Shown here in pieces: positions 17,516 through 25,560 of a DNA stretch of 64,000 bases. Location of the stretch: NCBI RefSeq assembly GCF_005893125.1, contig NZ_VCJS01000052.1:1-64000 (forward strand). Reading direction: 5' to 3'. The notes beneath the pieces were generated by a model. It searched no databases, had not been told where the DNA came from, and was given only the letters and a program-made list of their open reading frames with translations. The translations under genes and the position numbers were made by a program. This stretch comes from Nonomuraea basaltis. GTDB taxonomy: Bacteria > Actinomycetota > Actinomycetes > Streptosporangiales > Streptosporangiaceae. How positions within the stretch are numbered: the first letter of the stretch is position 1; the number at the start of each line of letters is the position of its first letter.

Positions 17516-19399
17516 ATGCGCCAGTTGACCGCACTCGACGCCCAGTTCCTCAATGTCGAGACGGCGACCACCGCCGCACACGTGGCCGGGCTGGCGATCA
17601 TCGACTCGGCGGATGGCTCGCTCACCCCGGGCTCGCTCGCGGAGCTGCTGCTCGACCGGCTGCACCTGTCCCCCGCGCTCAGCCTGCGGCTGGCGGAGGT
17701 GCCGCTAGGGCTGGACCATCCCTACTGGGCGCCCGATCCGGACTTCGACATCGGCAACCATCTGTTCGAGCTGACACTGCCCGCGCCCGGGCACGACTGG
17801 CAGCTCTCCGAGGCCGTGGCGGAGATCCACGCCCGCCGGCTCGACCGGGCGCACCCGCTGTGGGAGATGCACCTGATCAACGGGCTGCCGGACGGGAGGG
17901 TGGCCGTCTACACGAAGGTGCACCACGCCGCGATCGACGGCATCTCCGGCGCGGAGACCCTGGCCACCCTGCTCGACCTCACCCCGGACGGCCACCTGAC
18001 GCGACGCAGACTCCGCACCACGGACCAGCGCGGCGACGCCAACGGCCATCACAGCACGGGTTCGGCGAACGGCCACGAGACCACCGCCGCTGCGGGCGCC
18101 ACGCAGGTCACCGGCTCCGCGATCGGCGACCGCACCACGGGCTCGGCGAACGGCAAGCGAGGCGCACGTGGCCTGCCCGCGAACGGCGGTCGCAGCACGC
18201 AGTTGCACCTCACCCTCCCGGCGGACGGCGAACGCGAGCACGTCTCCGTCCGCGACGACCGGGCCAAGCAGAACGGGCAAGACGGCAGCACCGCCAACGG
18301 CGACCGCACCCGCCAGGGCAACGGCACCATGCACAGCGACCGCACCAGCCAAGGCGACGGCACCATGCACGGCGACCGCACGGCGGCATTGCCCGACGGC
18401 GGTCGTATCCAGCCGGCCGGCGGCGACCAGGAGGACGCTCCTGGGCTGATCGGCATGCTGGCCGGGGCCGCCGTGCATTCGGCGACCCACCCCGTGCGGG
18501 CCGTGAAGTCGGTCGTCAGGGCGGCGGGGGACCTGGACGCCATTCCCCTGGCGGCGCGCATGCCCGGCGCGAAGCTGATCGCCAAGGCCGCGCGGCTGGT
18601 CGTTCGCGACCGGCCGAACCGGCCCGAGCTGCCGAGCCTCGCCGTCCCCCGCACCCCGTTCAACGGCCCCATCAGCGCCCGCCGCGAGCTCTCCTTCGGC
18701 TCGCTGTCGCTCAAGGACGTCAAGAAGGTCGCCAAGGCCAACGGCATGAGCGTCAACGACGTGGTCATGACCCTGTGCACGTCGGCCCTGCGCTCGTGGC
18801 TGGGCGAACGGGACGCGTTGCCGGAGGAGCCGCTGATCGTCGCCGTTCCCGTGGCGGTCCGTACGGCCGGGGCCAAGGACCTGGTCGGCAACCAGATCTC
18901 CGTCATGGTCGCCCCGATGCCCACGAACATCCCCGACCCCCTGGAGCGCCTGCAGGCGGTCGGCGCGACCATGGGCCGGGCCAAGCGGCGTTTCGCGCTG
19001 GCCCCGGCGACCTGGCTGAGCGAGCTGTGCTCGGTGCTGCCCGCCCCGGTCACCAGCCTGGCCACGCCGGCGATCTTCCGGCTGGCGGGCATGGCGTTCC
19101 CGCCGATCAACCTGATCATCAGCAATGTGCCGGGCCCGCAGTTCCCGCTGTACCTGTGCGGCGGGCGGGTGCTGTCGTACTATCCGATGTCCGTCCTGAC
19201 CGACATGAGCGGCGGACTGAACATCACCTGCTTCTCGTACGACGGCATGCTCGACTTCGGCATCGTCGCCTGCCCCGAGCGCATGGACGACGTGTGGGGC
19301 CTGCTCGGCCACCTGCGTGCGGCACTGGACGAGCTGCTAGACGAGCGAGTGGGCGATGAGTTCCGCGACGGCGTCGGGATCGATCTGGTGGCCGGTTAG
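17516..19399 (+). CDS. WS/DGAT wax ester synthase/diacylglycerol acyltransferase with large disordered insert
   Basis: The 627-residue protein starts at ATG 17516 after AAAGGAGAG. The N-terminal half (1-160) carries the acyltransferase motif HHAAIDG (136-142) and PLWEMHLINGL; the C-terminal half (about 310-600) contains NDVVMTLCTSALR, PVAVRTAG, GNQISVM and NLIISNVPGP, all typical of WS/DGAT enzymes that make triacylglycerols and wax esters at the membrane. Family members are usually about 450-480 residues. The excess is a hydrophilic, Gly/Asn/Thr/Arg-rich insert at about 163-308 with imperfect repeats (ANGDRTRQGNGTMHSDRT, GDGTMHGDRT). The last ~60 bases overlap the convergent TetR gene, so the C-terminal tail may be a late extension. 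Confidence 0.9.
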   Translation: MRQLTALDAQFLNVETATTAAHVAGLAIIDSADGSLTPGSLAELLLDRLHLSPALSLRLAEVPLGLDHPYWAPDPDFDIGNHLFELTLPAPGHDWQLSEAVAEIHARRLDRAHPLWEMHLINGLPDGRVAVYTKVHHAAIDGISGAETLATLLDLTPDGHLTRRRLRTTDQRGDANGHHSTGSANGHETTAAAGATQVTGSAIGDRTTGSANGKRGARGLPANGGRSTQLHLTLPADGEREHVSVRDDRAKQNGQDGSTANGDRTRQGNGTMHSDRTSQGDGTMHGDRTAALPDGGRIQPAGGDQEDAPGLIGMLAGAAVHSATHPVRAVKSVVRAAGDLDAIPLAARMPGAKLIAKAARLVVRDRPNRPELPSLAVPRTPFNGPISARRELSFGSLSLKDVKKVAKANGMSVNDVVMTLCTSALRSWLGERDALPEEPLIVAVPVAVRTAGAKDLVGNQISVMVAPMPTNIPDPLERLQAVGATMGRAKRRFALAPATWLSELCSVLPAPVTSLATPAIFRLAGMAFPPINLIISNVPGPQFPLYLCGGRVLSYYPMSVLTDMSGGLNITCFSYDGMLDFGIVACPERMDDVWGLLGHLRAALDELLDERVGDEFRDGVGIDLVAG

Positions 19400-19876
19400 C
19401 TGCCAGAGGTTTTCCTGGTAGAGCAGGACGGCGGCGAACATGGCCGCCGCCACCTCCAGCCTGGCCGCGTCCCCGCGCGCGCCGGGCTGCGCCAGCTCCA
19501 GCGCGAACCTGGCGCGCCTGATCAGCTCGCCGTTGAGGCGCCCGAGCCGTTCCTTGACGGAGCCGTGCGTGTCGGCCTCGCGGAACAGGATGCGCCGCAT
19601 CGCCGGTGAGGCCCGCAGCGGCAGCCCGCGTGCCAGCCTGGCCAGCGTGCCCGCCGGGTCGCCTGGCACGGCGTCGATCTCGCGCGCCTCTTCGATGTGC
19701 GTACGCTCGTTGACCAGAGCGACCAGTACGTCGACCTTGTGCGGAAAGTAGTCGAAGATCAGCCCTTTGGGCACTTTCGCGAGCTTGGCGATGACCGCAG
19801 TCGGGGTGGCCTCAAAGCCGGAGCCCGCGAACAGCTCCTCTGCCGCGTCCAGGATGCGCGTGCGCACGTCACCCAT
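19337..19876 (-). CDS. TetR family transcriptional regulator
   Basis: The 179-residue regulator has the N-terminal HTH (RILDAAEELFAGSGFEATPT, AVIAKLAKVPKGLIFDYFPH), with the usual FDYFPHK variant of YYYFxSK. The remaining residues form a helical ligand domain without a distinctive motif. I set the start at ATG 19876 (MGDVRTRIL) because the upstream frame extension is Arg/Trp-rich and unlike the family. The gene is convergent with the WS/DGAT gene, and their coding regions overlap by 63 bases tail to tail. Target unknown; candidates are the adjacent acyltransferase or itself. Confidence 0.85.
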   Translation of the reverse strand: MGDVRTRILDAAEELFAGSGFEATPTAVIAKLAKVPKGLIFDYFPHKVDVLVALVNERTHIEEAREIDAVPGDPAGTLARLARGLPLRASPAMRRILFREADTHGSVKERLGRLNGELIRRARFALELAQPGARGDAARLEVAAAMFAAVLLYQENLWQLTGHQIDPDAVAELIAHSLV

Positions 19877-19980
19877 CACCACAGCAGAACCATAGCGCCA
19901 CCTGCGGCTCCATGGCCATGCCGGGAAGGCGAGAAGTCGTCTGCGCCACGCCTCTGAGGAAGGGATCCCCCATGGCCCTG

Positions 19981-20016
19981 TGTGAGGCAATGATGTAGCA
20001 TGTGAGACAAACATGT
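19981..20016 (+). promoter_or_regulatory. Direct-repeat operator candidate upstream of the second TetR gene
   Basis: Two near-identical 16-base units, TGTGAGGCAATGATGT (19981-19996) and TGTGAGACAAACATGT (20001-20016), lie exactly 20 bases apart, i.e. about two helical turns. A TAGCAT at 19996-20001 between them could be a -10 box. The second unit also contains CATGT/ACATG inverted arms. The position upstream of a tetR-mfs operon suggests autoregulation by the TetR at 20040. Confidence 0.5.
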
Positions 20017-20039
20017 TTCAAACGATACGGCGGTGTCTG

Positions 20040-20612
20040 ATGGCGATGAGCCGACAGCAGATCATGACGGCGGCGATCCAGCACCTCAACGAGAACCCCA
20101 CCGCCTCCATGGCGCAGCTCGCCGAGGCGGCCGGGATCAGCAGGGCCACGCTGCACCGGCACTTCAGCAGCCGGGACGAGCTGATGCTGGCCCTGGGGCA
20201 CCAAGCCCATGACCGGTGGGAGCAGGTCCAGCTGAGCGCCGGTCTGGAGGCCGCGACCGCCTCCGGGGACCGCGAAGTGCTGGTAAAAGCCATGAACGCG
20301 CTGCTCGCCGGCCTGATCGAGGTCGCCGACGAGTACGGCTTCGGCCTGACCGACGACATTCTGGCGGTCCACCCCGAGCTGATGCGCCGCGTGGACGAGC
20401 TGGAAGAGCGCGAGCTGGCGTTCTACGCCGCCGCCCAGCGCGCGGGCCTGCTGAGCCCCGGCCTGCCCACCATCTGGGTCGGCCACGTCATGTACGGGCT
20501 GCTGGTGGCCGTACGGAATGGCCTGCGCCGCGGGGACATCGCCCGCCGCGAGGTTCCCCGCCTGCTGCTCGACACCTTCCTGTACGGCGTCGCACCCCGG
20601 AGGGAGTCATGA
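20040..20612 (+). CDS. TetR family regulator of the adjacent MFS exporter
   Basis: A 190-residue TetR protein with the HTH ASMAQLAEAAGISRATLHRH followed by FSSRDEL. The start is uncertain: ATG codons at 20013, 20040 and 20046 are in frame and none has a good ribosome-binding site. I give 20040; 20046 (MSRQQIMTAA) fits the family equally well. The stop overlaps the start of the MFS gene (ATGA), so the two are translationally coupled, a classic arrangement in which the regulator senses the drug its partner expels. A pair of 20-base-spaced direct repeats upstream is the probable operator. Confidence 0.85.
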   Translation: MAMSRQQIMTAAIQHLNENPTASMAQLAEAAGISRATLHRHFSSRDELMLALGHQAHDRWEQVQLSAGLEAATASGDREVLVKAMNALLAGLIEVADEYGFGLTDDILAVHPELMRRVDELEERELAFYAAAQRAGLLSPGLPTIWVGHVMYGLLVAVRNGLRRGDIARREVPRLLLDTFLYGVAPRRES

Positions 20613-22123
20613 CGATCACCACGCCACCGGTCTCGTCGAAGCGGCGCTGGGCCGGCCTGGCCGTGCTGTCGGCCAGCGTGCTGCTCGTGGTCATGGACAT
20701 GACCGTGCTCAACGTCGCGCTGCCGGCCATCTCGGCGGACCTGCGGCCCAGCTCCATCGAGCTGCTGTGGATCGTGGACGCGTACGGACTGGTGCTGGCG
20801 GGGCTCCTGGTCACGGTGAGCGCGCTGGGCGACCGGTGGGGGCGCAAGCGGATGCTGGTGACCGGGTTCGCGGTGTTCGGGCTGGCCTCGCTGGCGGTGC
20901 TGCTCGCGGACAGCCCGCTGGAGGTGATCGCGGTACGGACGCTGCTCGGCGTCGGCGGCGCGATGATCATGCCGTCCACGCTGTCCATGATCCGTAACCT
21001 GTTCACCGATCCGGGCGAGCGCGCCAGGGCGCTGGGCGCGTGGTCGGCGATGGCCGCGGTGGGCGCCGCGCTGGGGCCGATCCTGGCCGGGCTCGTGCTG
21101 GAGCATCTCAGCTGGCACGCGGCGTTCCTGCTGAACGTGCCGGTCATGGCGGTGGCGATCGGCGCCGGCCTCTTACTGCTGCCCGAGTCCAGGAATCCCA
21201 GCCCCGGCCGATGGGACGTGCTCGCCACGGCGCTGTCGATGGCGGGCATGGTGGCGCTGGTGTACGCGATCAAGAGCTTCGGCAAGTACGGCCCGGCCTC
21301 GGCGAGCGCCCTGGTGGCGACCGTGGTCGCGGCGGTGACGCTGGGCTGGTTCGCCATGCGGTGCCTGCGCAGGCCGGATCCGCTGCTGGAGCTCAGGCTG
21401 TTCCGCAGCGGCCCCTTCTCCGCCGGGGTGACGACGGCGCTGACCACGTCGATCGCGATGGGGGCGGTGCTGCTGCTCCTCGCGCAGTGGATGCAGCTCG
21501 TGCAGGGGTACTCGCCGCTGGAGACCGGTGTGCGGCTGCTGCCCGCCGCGCTGGCCGCGCTCGTGGCCTCGCCGCTGGCCCCGGTCCTGGCGGCGAGGAT
21601 CGGCGCGCGCAGGGTGCTGGCGGGCGGGCTGGCGGTGATGGGCGTGGGCTTCCTGCTGCTCTTCCTGGCACCGGCCCCGCTGGACTACTGGCCGGTGGCG
21701 GGCACGCTGACGCTGATCGGCATCGGGAACGGCGCGCTGGCCATCGCCTCCGCGATGATCATGTCAGGTACGCCCGCCGCGGAGTCGGGCAGCGCCGCGG
21801 CCATCGAGGAGACCAGCTACGACCTCGGCGGGGCGCTCGGCGTGGCCGTCCTGGGCAGCGTCGCGGCCGCCGTCTACCGCGGCGCGCTCGACTACGCCGG
21901 GCCGGCGGCCGGCGTCGCGCGGGAGTCGCTGGGCGGGGCCATCGGCGTGGCCAGGGAGCTGGGCGCGGCGGGCGCGGGGCTGGCCGAGCGGGCGACGGCG
22001 GCGTTCACCGACTCGCTGACGCTGACCAGCGGGGCGGGCGCGGTGCTGATGCTGACCGGCACGCTGGTGGTGTGGCTCCTGATGCCGCGCGACCTCGGCC
22101 TGTCCGGCGCCACCCAGCGCTGA
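20609..22123 (+). CDS. MFS transporter, DHA2 (14-TMS, QacA/EmrB) drug exporter
   Basis: A 504-residue integral membrane protein with about 14 hydrophobic segments. The DHA2 signatures are visible: MDMTVLNVALPAI in the first helix (Asp and Asn typical of QacA-like pumps), the loop DRWGRKRMLV (motif A), and HLSWHAAFLLNVP after the fifth helix in place of the usual WRWxFxxNVP. Conserved Arg in RTLLGVGGAMIMPSTLS is motif B. Length and topology fit proton-coupled multidrug exporters. It is coupled to the TetR gene through a four-base overlap. Substrate unknown. Confidence 0.92.
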   Translation: MTITTPPVSSKRRWAGLAVLSASVLLVVMDMTVLNVALPAISADLRPSSIELLWIVDAYGLVLAGLLVTVSALGDRWGRKRMLVTGFAVFGLASLAVLLADSPLEVIAVRTLLGVGGAMIMPSTLSMIRNLFTDPGERARALGAWSAMAAVGAALGPILAGLVLEHLSWHAAFLLNVPVMAVAIGAGLLLLPESRNPSPGRWDVLATALSMAGMVALVYAIKSFGKYGPASASALVATVVAAVTLGWFAMRCLRRPDPLLELRLFRSGPFSAGVTTALTTSIAMGAVLLLLAQWMQLVQGYSPLETGVRLLPAALAALVASPLAPVLAARIGARRVLAGGLAVMGVGFLLLFLAPAPLDYWPVAGTLTLIGIGNGALAIASAMIMSGTPAAESGSAAAIEETSYDLGGALGVAVLGSVAAAVYRGALDYAGPAAGVARESLGGAIGVARELGAAGAGLAERATAAFTDSLTLTSGAGAVLMLTGTLVVWLLMPRDLGLSGATQR

Positions 22124-22169
22124 GCGGCGTGATCGGCCGGATCTCGGCCCATCACCGATCAACGGACGC

Positions 22170-22185
22170 GGCCCGCTCCCGGGCC
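22170..22185 (+). terminator. Short GC hairpin between convergent MFS and esterase genes
   Basis: GGCCCG-ctcc-CGGGCC forms a 6-bp GC stem with a 4-base loop, 46 bases after the MFS stop and 63 bases beyond the esterase stop. It could serve both convergent genes; it is short and has no T-run. Confidence 0.35.
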
Positions 22186-22248
22186 CGTCACCGACCGCCC
22201 GACTCGGTCCGGTCCGCTCATCAGTGCGCGGAGTTCGAGCGTGGGCCG

Positions 22249-23211
22249 TCAGCGGGCGCCGATGGCGGCCATGAGCATGGGGTAGGCCCGGTGCAGCTCC
22301 TTCTGCCAGGAGGCGTGGTTGTGGCCGCCGCGGTAGAAGTGGGTGCGCACCGGGATGCCCAGCTCGTCCAGCCGCCCGGCGAACGACCTGGCCGCCCGGT
22401 TCGCCAGGTCCTCCACCAGGTCTCCCTCCCCCGCGGCCACGTACAGCTCGACGCCTTTGAGCTTGTCCGCCCGGTCGTAGGGATTGTGCGCCCGCCAGAT
22501 GGAGCGCTGCGCCTCCGGGTCGCCCCAGATGCGCTTCCAGTCGGTGCCCAGGCAGCCGATCGTGGTGCCCGCCATCACGGCCTGCGGCACGCCGGGGGCG
22601 AGGATGTGCACGGCACCGCTGAACGAGGCGGCCGCCTTGAAGTAGCCCTTGGACGCGTACAGCATGGCGCCCTGGCCGCCCATCGAGTAGCCGGCGACCG
22701 CCCGCTGCCCGCCGGCCCGGTAGCGTGATTCGAGCAGGGGCAGCAGCTCCCGCAGGTGGTAGGTCTCCCAGCGTGGTGAGCCGCCGTCGCCGCCGTTCCA
22801 CCAGTCGGAGTAGCTGCCGCATTTACCGCCGTCGGGCATCACGACCAGCACGCCGGTGTCGCGGGTGAGCGCGTTGACGTCGGTCTTGGCGGTCCAGGAG
22901 GTGTGGTCGTCGAGCCCGCCGTGCAGCAGCCACAGTGTCGGCCAGTCGCGGCGTGACTCCCAGCGGTGCGGCAGCAGCAGGCGTACCTTCGTGGTGGCGT
23001 CGCCCAGTGCCGGCGACCTGATCGTGAGCTCCATCCTGCGCTCGTCGAGCTGCCGCTCCTCCAGCACCCGCGCCGGCGGGGTTCCGGTCGCGGAGGGAGG
23101 CGGTTTCGGCCCGGGCTGTTCCCCGCCGGATCGCAGCACCGCCACGCCCAGCAGGAACAGGCCGCCGGCGACCACCGCGCCGACCAGGCAGCCGCGTAAG
23201 CGGGGCGCCAT
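22249..23211 (-). CDS. Membrane-anchored or secreted esterase (antigen-85/FrsA-like alpha/beta hydrolase)
   Basis: The 320-residue protein starts at ATG 23211 after GGAGG. Residues 8-27 (CLVGAVVAGGLFLLGVAVL) form a signal anchor, followed by a Pro-rich linker, so the enzyme domain is extracytoplasmic. The hydrolase shows LWLLHGGLDDHTSWT (oxyanion region), the nucleophile elbow AGYSMGGQGAML, and a C-terminal GGHNHASWQKEL supplying the His; the acidic residue is probably in the GEGDL segment. This is the Pfam esterase group that includes mycolyltransferases, but the specific substrate is not evident. It is divergent from an aldo/keto reductase, with 35 bases between start codons. Confidence 0.85.
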   Translation of the reverse strand: MAPRLRGCLVGAVVAGGLFLLGVAVLRSGGEQPGPKPPPSATGTPPARVLEERQLDERRMELTIRSPALGDATTKVRLLLPHRWESRRDWPTLWLLHGGLDDHTSWTAKTDVNALTRDTGVLVVMPDGGKCGSYSDWWNGGDGGSPRWETYHLRELLPLLESRYRAGGQRAVAGYSMGGQGAMLYASKGYFKAAASFSGAVHILAPGVPQAVMAGTTIGCLGTDWKRIWGDPEAQRSIWRAHNPYDRADKLKGVELYVAAGEGDLVEDLANRAARSFAGRLDELGIPVRTHFYRGGHNHASWQKELHRAYPMLMAAIGAR

Positions 23212-23246
23212 CGTGCCTCCTTGTTGGCTGCGCGGATAATAGCGGG

Positions 23247-24176
23247 ATGAGATCAATAGGGGCCACGGGCCTGTCCGTTTTCCCGATATCGCTCGGCACC
23301 AATGTCTTCGGCTGGACGGCGGACAAGGAGACGTCGTTCGCGATCCTGGACGCATACGTCGAGGGCGGCGGCAACTTCATCGACACCGCCGACGTGTACC
23401 CGTACTGGGCGACCGGCGAGTCCACCTCCGAGATGATCATCGGGGAGTGGATGGAGGACCGGCGCAACCGCGACTCGCTCGTCCTCGCCACCAAGGTCGG
23501 CATGCTGGAGGGGCTGGAGGGCCTGGCTCCGGCGACCATCCGCACGGCGGTCGAGGACTCGCTGCGGCGGCTGCGTACCGACTACATCGACCTCTACTGG
23601 GCGCACGTGGACGACCACGACACGCCGATCGTGGAGTCGCTGGCCGCGTTCGACGCGCTGGTCCGCGAGGGCAAGATCCGGTACGCCGGCGCGTCCAACT
23701 ACGGCGCGGCCCGGCTGGCGGAGGCACTCAAGATCTCCGACGACGAGGGACTGACCAGGTATGTCGCGCTGCAGCAGGCGTACAACCTGGTCGAACGCGG
23801 TTACGAGGGCGAGCTGCGGGACGTGGTGGCCGAGGAGGGGCTGGCCAGCACGCCGTACTTCGGGCTGGCGCGCGGCTTCCTGACGGGCAAGTACGCGCCC
23901 GGCGTGACCGTCGACAGCCCGCGGGCGGGCAAGGCCGCCGAATACCTGGCGACCGAGCGCGGGCTCAGGACGCTGGAGGCACTGACCAAGGTGGCGGGCG
24001 AGCGCGGCGTCGAACCGGCCTCCGTGGCGCTGGCCTGGCTCCTCGCGCAGCCGACGGTCGCGGCGCCGATCGCCAGCGCCCGCAACGTCGGCCAGCTCCA
24101 GGCGCTGATGACGGCCGCGGAGCTGGCGCTGAGCACCGAAGAACTCACCCTCCTGGACGAGGCCTCCCGCCCCTGA
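23247..24176 (+). CDS. Aldo/keto reductase
   Basis: A 309-residue NADPH-dependent reductase of the AKR superfamily. FIDTADVYPYWATGES provides catalytic Asp and Tyr, LATKVGM the Lys, and YWAHVDDHDTPI the His; GARGFL-like (GLARGFLTGKY) and the C-terminal PIASARNVGQL bind cofactor. It is distinct from the AKR at 13048. GATAAT at 23235-23240 ends six bases before the ATG, so the transcript is probably leaderless. It converges on the polyprenyl synthase gene with a hairpin in the 39-base gap. Whether it participates in the neighbouring terpene pathway is unknown; its opposite orientation and separate promoter argue against. Confidence 0.9.
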   Translation: MRSIGATGLSVFPISLGTNVFGWTADKETSFAILDAYVEGGGNFIDTADVYPYWATGESTSEMIIGEWMEDRRNRDSLVLATKVGMLEGLEGLAPATIRTAVEDSLRRLRTDYIDLYWAHVDDHDTPIVESLAAFDALVREGKIRYAGASNYGAARLAEALKISDDEGLTRYVALQQAYNLVERGYEGELRDVVAEEGLASTPYFGLARGFLTGKYAPGVTVDSPRAGKAAEYLATERGLRTLEALTKVAGERGVEPASVALAWLLAQPTVAAPIASARNVGQLQALMTAAELALSTEELTLLDEASRP

Positions 24177-24212
24177 CCACGCCGGCCTGCCCGGCGTGCC
24201 AGGCAGGCGTGG
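24177..24212. terminator. Bidirectional hairpin between convergent genes
   Basis: CCACGCC (24177-24183) pairs with GGCGTGG (24206-24212), and inner TGCC/GGCA segments extend the stem with a bulge. The hairpin fills the gap between the aldo/keto reductase stop and the polyprenyl synthase stop, so it can terminate both transcripts. Confidence 0.55.
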
Positions 24213-24215
24213 GTG

Positions 24216-25238
24216 TCAGCGGACGCGATCCACCAGGCCGTCGCACAAGGCACGCAGGTCGGCCGCGTTCGGCAGACAGTCGTCCAGGACCTCGAGCGCC
24301 GACGACACGTACCGGTCCGCCAGCGCCCGGGCCTCGGTGCGGCCGCCGGCCTCCTCCACGAGGCGGGCGGCCCGCCGCAGCGACTCCTCGTCCGTCGAGC
24401 CCGAGGCGAGGATGACGGACAGCTCGTGCGCGGCCGCACCGCCTGCGGCGAGGGCCGCGAGCACGGGAAACGTCTTCTTGTCGCGCCGCAGATCACTGTG
24501 TACGGGTTTGCCGGTGATACGGGGATCACCCCAGATGCCGAGCACGTCGTCCACGATCTGGAAGGCCACGCCGAGGTCGCGGCCCATCTGCCACATGCGG
24601 TCCGCCAGCTCGGGCGCGCCCCCTAGAGCCACGCCCGTCGCCGCGGCGGCGCCCAGCAGCCCGCCCGTCTTGCCCGCGGCCATCTCGGTGTACTCGGCGA
24701 CGGTGACCTCGTTGGGACCGGCCCATGGGCGGTTCTCGAAGGCCATGTCGGCGGTCTGCCCCTGGACGAGGTCGATCAGGGCCGCCGACAGGTACGTCAT
24801 CGCCTCCGGCCGCCCGGCGAGCTGGCCGACGGCCAGGGCGAGGAGCGCGTCGCCGGCCAGCAGCGCCGGCCCCACGCCGTACGCCTTCCAGAGCGCGTCC
24901 CGATGCCTGCGCCGCTCGTCGTTGTCGATGATGTCGTCGTGCGCCAGCGAGAACGCGTGCACCAGCTCCACCGCCACCGCCCCCGGCAGCGCCGACTCCG
25001 CCGCGGCGCCGACGGCCTCGGCGCTGAGCATGGCGATGGCCGGCCGCACGCCCTTGCCGCCGTCGCCGTCGTACGGCCTGCCGTCCGCGTCCGACCACCC
25101 CAGCGCGAACCCGGCCATGGTGGCGCCCCACGGGTGCAGCATCGAGACCGCCTCGCGAAGAGCCGGCTCGAGTAGCCCCTGGCAGCGGGCAACGGCCCCA
25201 CTGCCCAGCGGGCCGGCGGCCTGATGGCTAAGATTCAA
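24216..25238 (-). CDS. Polyprenyl (probably geranylgeranyl) diphosphate synthase
   Basis: The 340-residue trans-prenyltransferase condenses isopentenyl diphosphate with allylic diphosphates. The first Asp-rich motif is HDDIIDNDERRRH (D101, D102, D105) and the second is IVDDVLGIWGDP (D230, D231), with GGKGVRPAIAM and the Lys in AAGKTGGLLG as substrate contacts. The start is TTG at 25238, seven bases after AGGAG. Chain length cannot be fixed from motifs, but the adjacent class II diterpene cyclase and class I terpene synthase imply a C20 product. The gene is divergent from the P450 gene across 322 bases containing several palindromes, so the cluster is probably driven from that shared region. 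Confidence 0.9.
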   Translation of the reverse strand: MNLSHQAAGPLGSGAVARCQGLLEPALREAVSMLHPWGATMAGFALGWSDADGRPYDGDGGKGVRPAIAMLSAEAVGAAAESALPGAVAVELVHAFSLAHDDIIDNDERRRHRDALWKAYGVGPALLAGDALLALAVGQLAGRPEAMTYLSAALIDLVQGQTADMAFENRPWAGPNEVTVAEYTEMAAGKTGGLLGAAAATGVALGGAPELADRMWQMGRDLGVAFQIVDDVLGIWGDPRITGKPVHSDLRRDKKTFPVLAALAAGGAAAHELSVILASGSTDEESLRRAARLVEEAGGRTEARALADRYVSSALEVLDDCLPNAADLRALCDGLVDRVR

Positions 25239-25560
25239 CTGGCACTCCTACCCCGGTACGATCTTGAATCTACATGCGGGAACATGTGATAATCCACCCA
25301 TAGATTGACATATGTCAGGAAATGTCCGTGATGTGACACAAGGCACCGCAGGCACAGCGGGAGACGCACGTGGCGATCAGACGCCCCCACGCCACCCGCT
25401 CCACACCGGGCGGACCAGGGCAAGGTGACAAGAGGGCAATACCGCCGTATCTCCCAATCGTGATCATTTATCGACTTTTATGCGACAACAACCCAAAAGG
25501 TGATAAATATCGCATAGAGGACTTTATCTGCATATCGCATCCGGATCGGGGATCGCCGTC
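25239..25560. promoter_or_regulatory. Shared AT-rich control region of the terpene cluster
   Basis: These 322 bases separate the divergent prenyl synthase and P450 genes. A perfect 12-bp palindrome TGACATATGTCA lies at 25306-25317. ACATG (25272-25276) and CATGT (25283-25287) form a second inverted repeat. Close to the P450 start, TATCGCAT occurs twice (25508-25515 and 25533-25540), and TATGCGA (25479-25485) is its near inverse; two TGAT..TATCG blocks (around 25461 and 25501) add to the pattern. The segment 25455-25540 is strikingly AT-rich for this genome. No gene is present. The palindromes are likely regulator sites; none of the cluster genes encodes a regulator. Confidence 0.55.

Noticed and set aside
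18290-18390. CRISPR-like repeats in the acyltransferase insert
   Set aside because: Repeats are in frame, imperfect and only about 30 bases apart without unique spacers; they encode the disordered insert.
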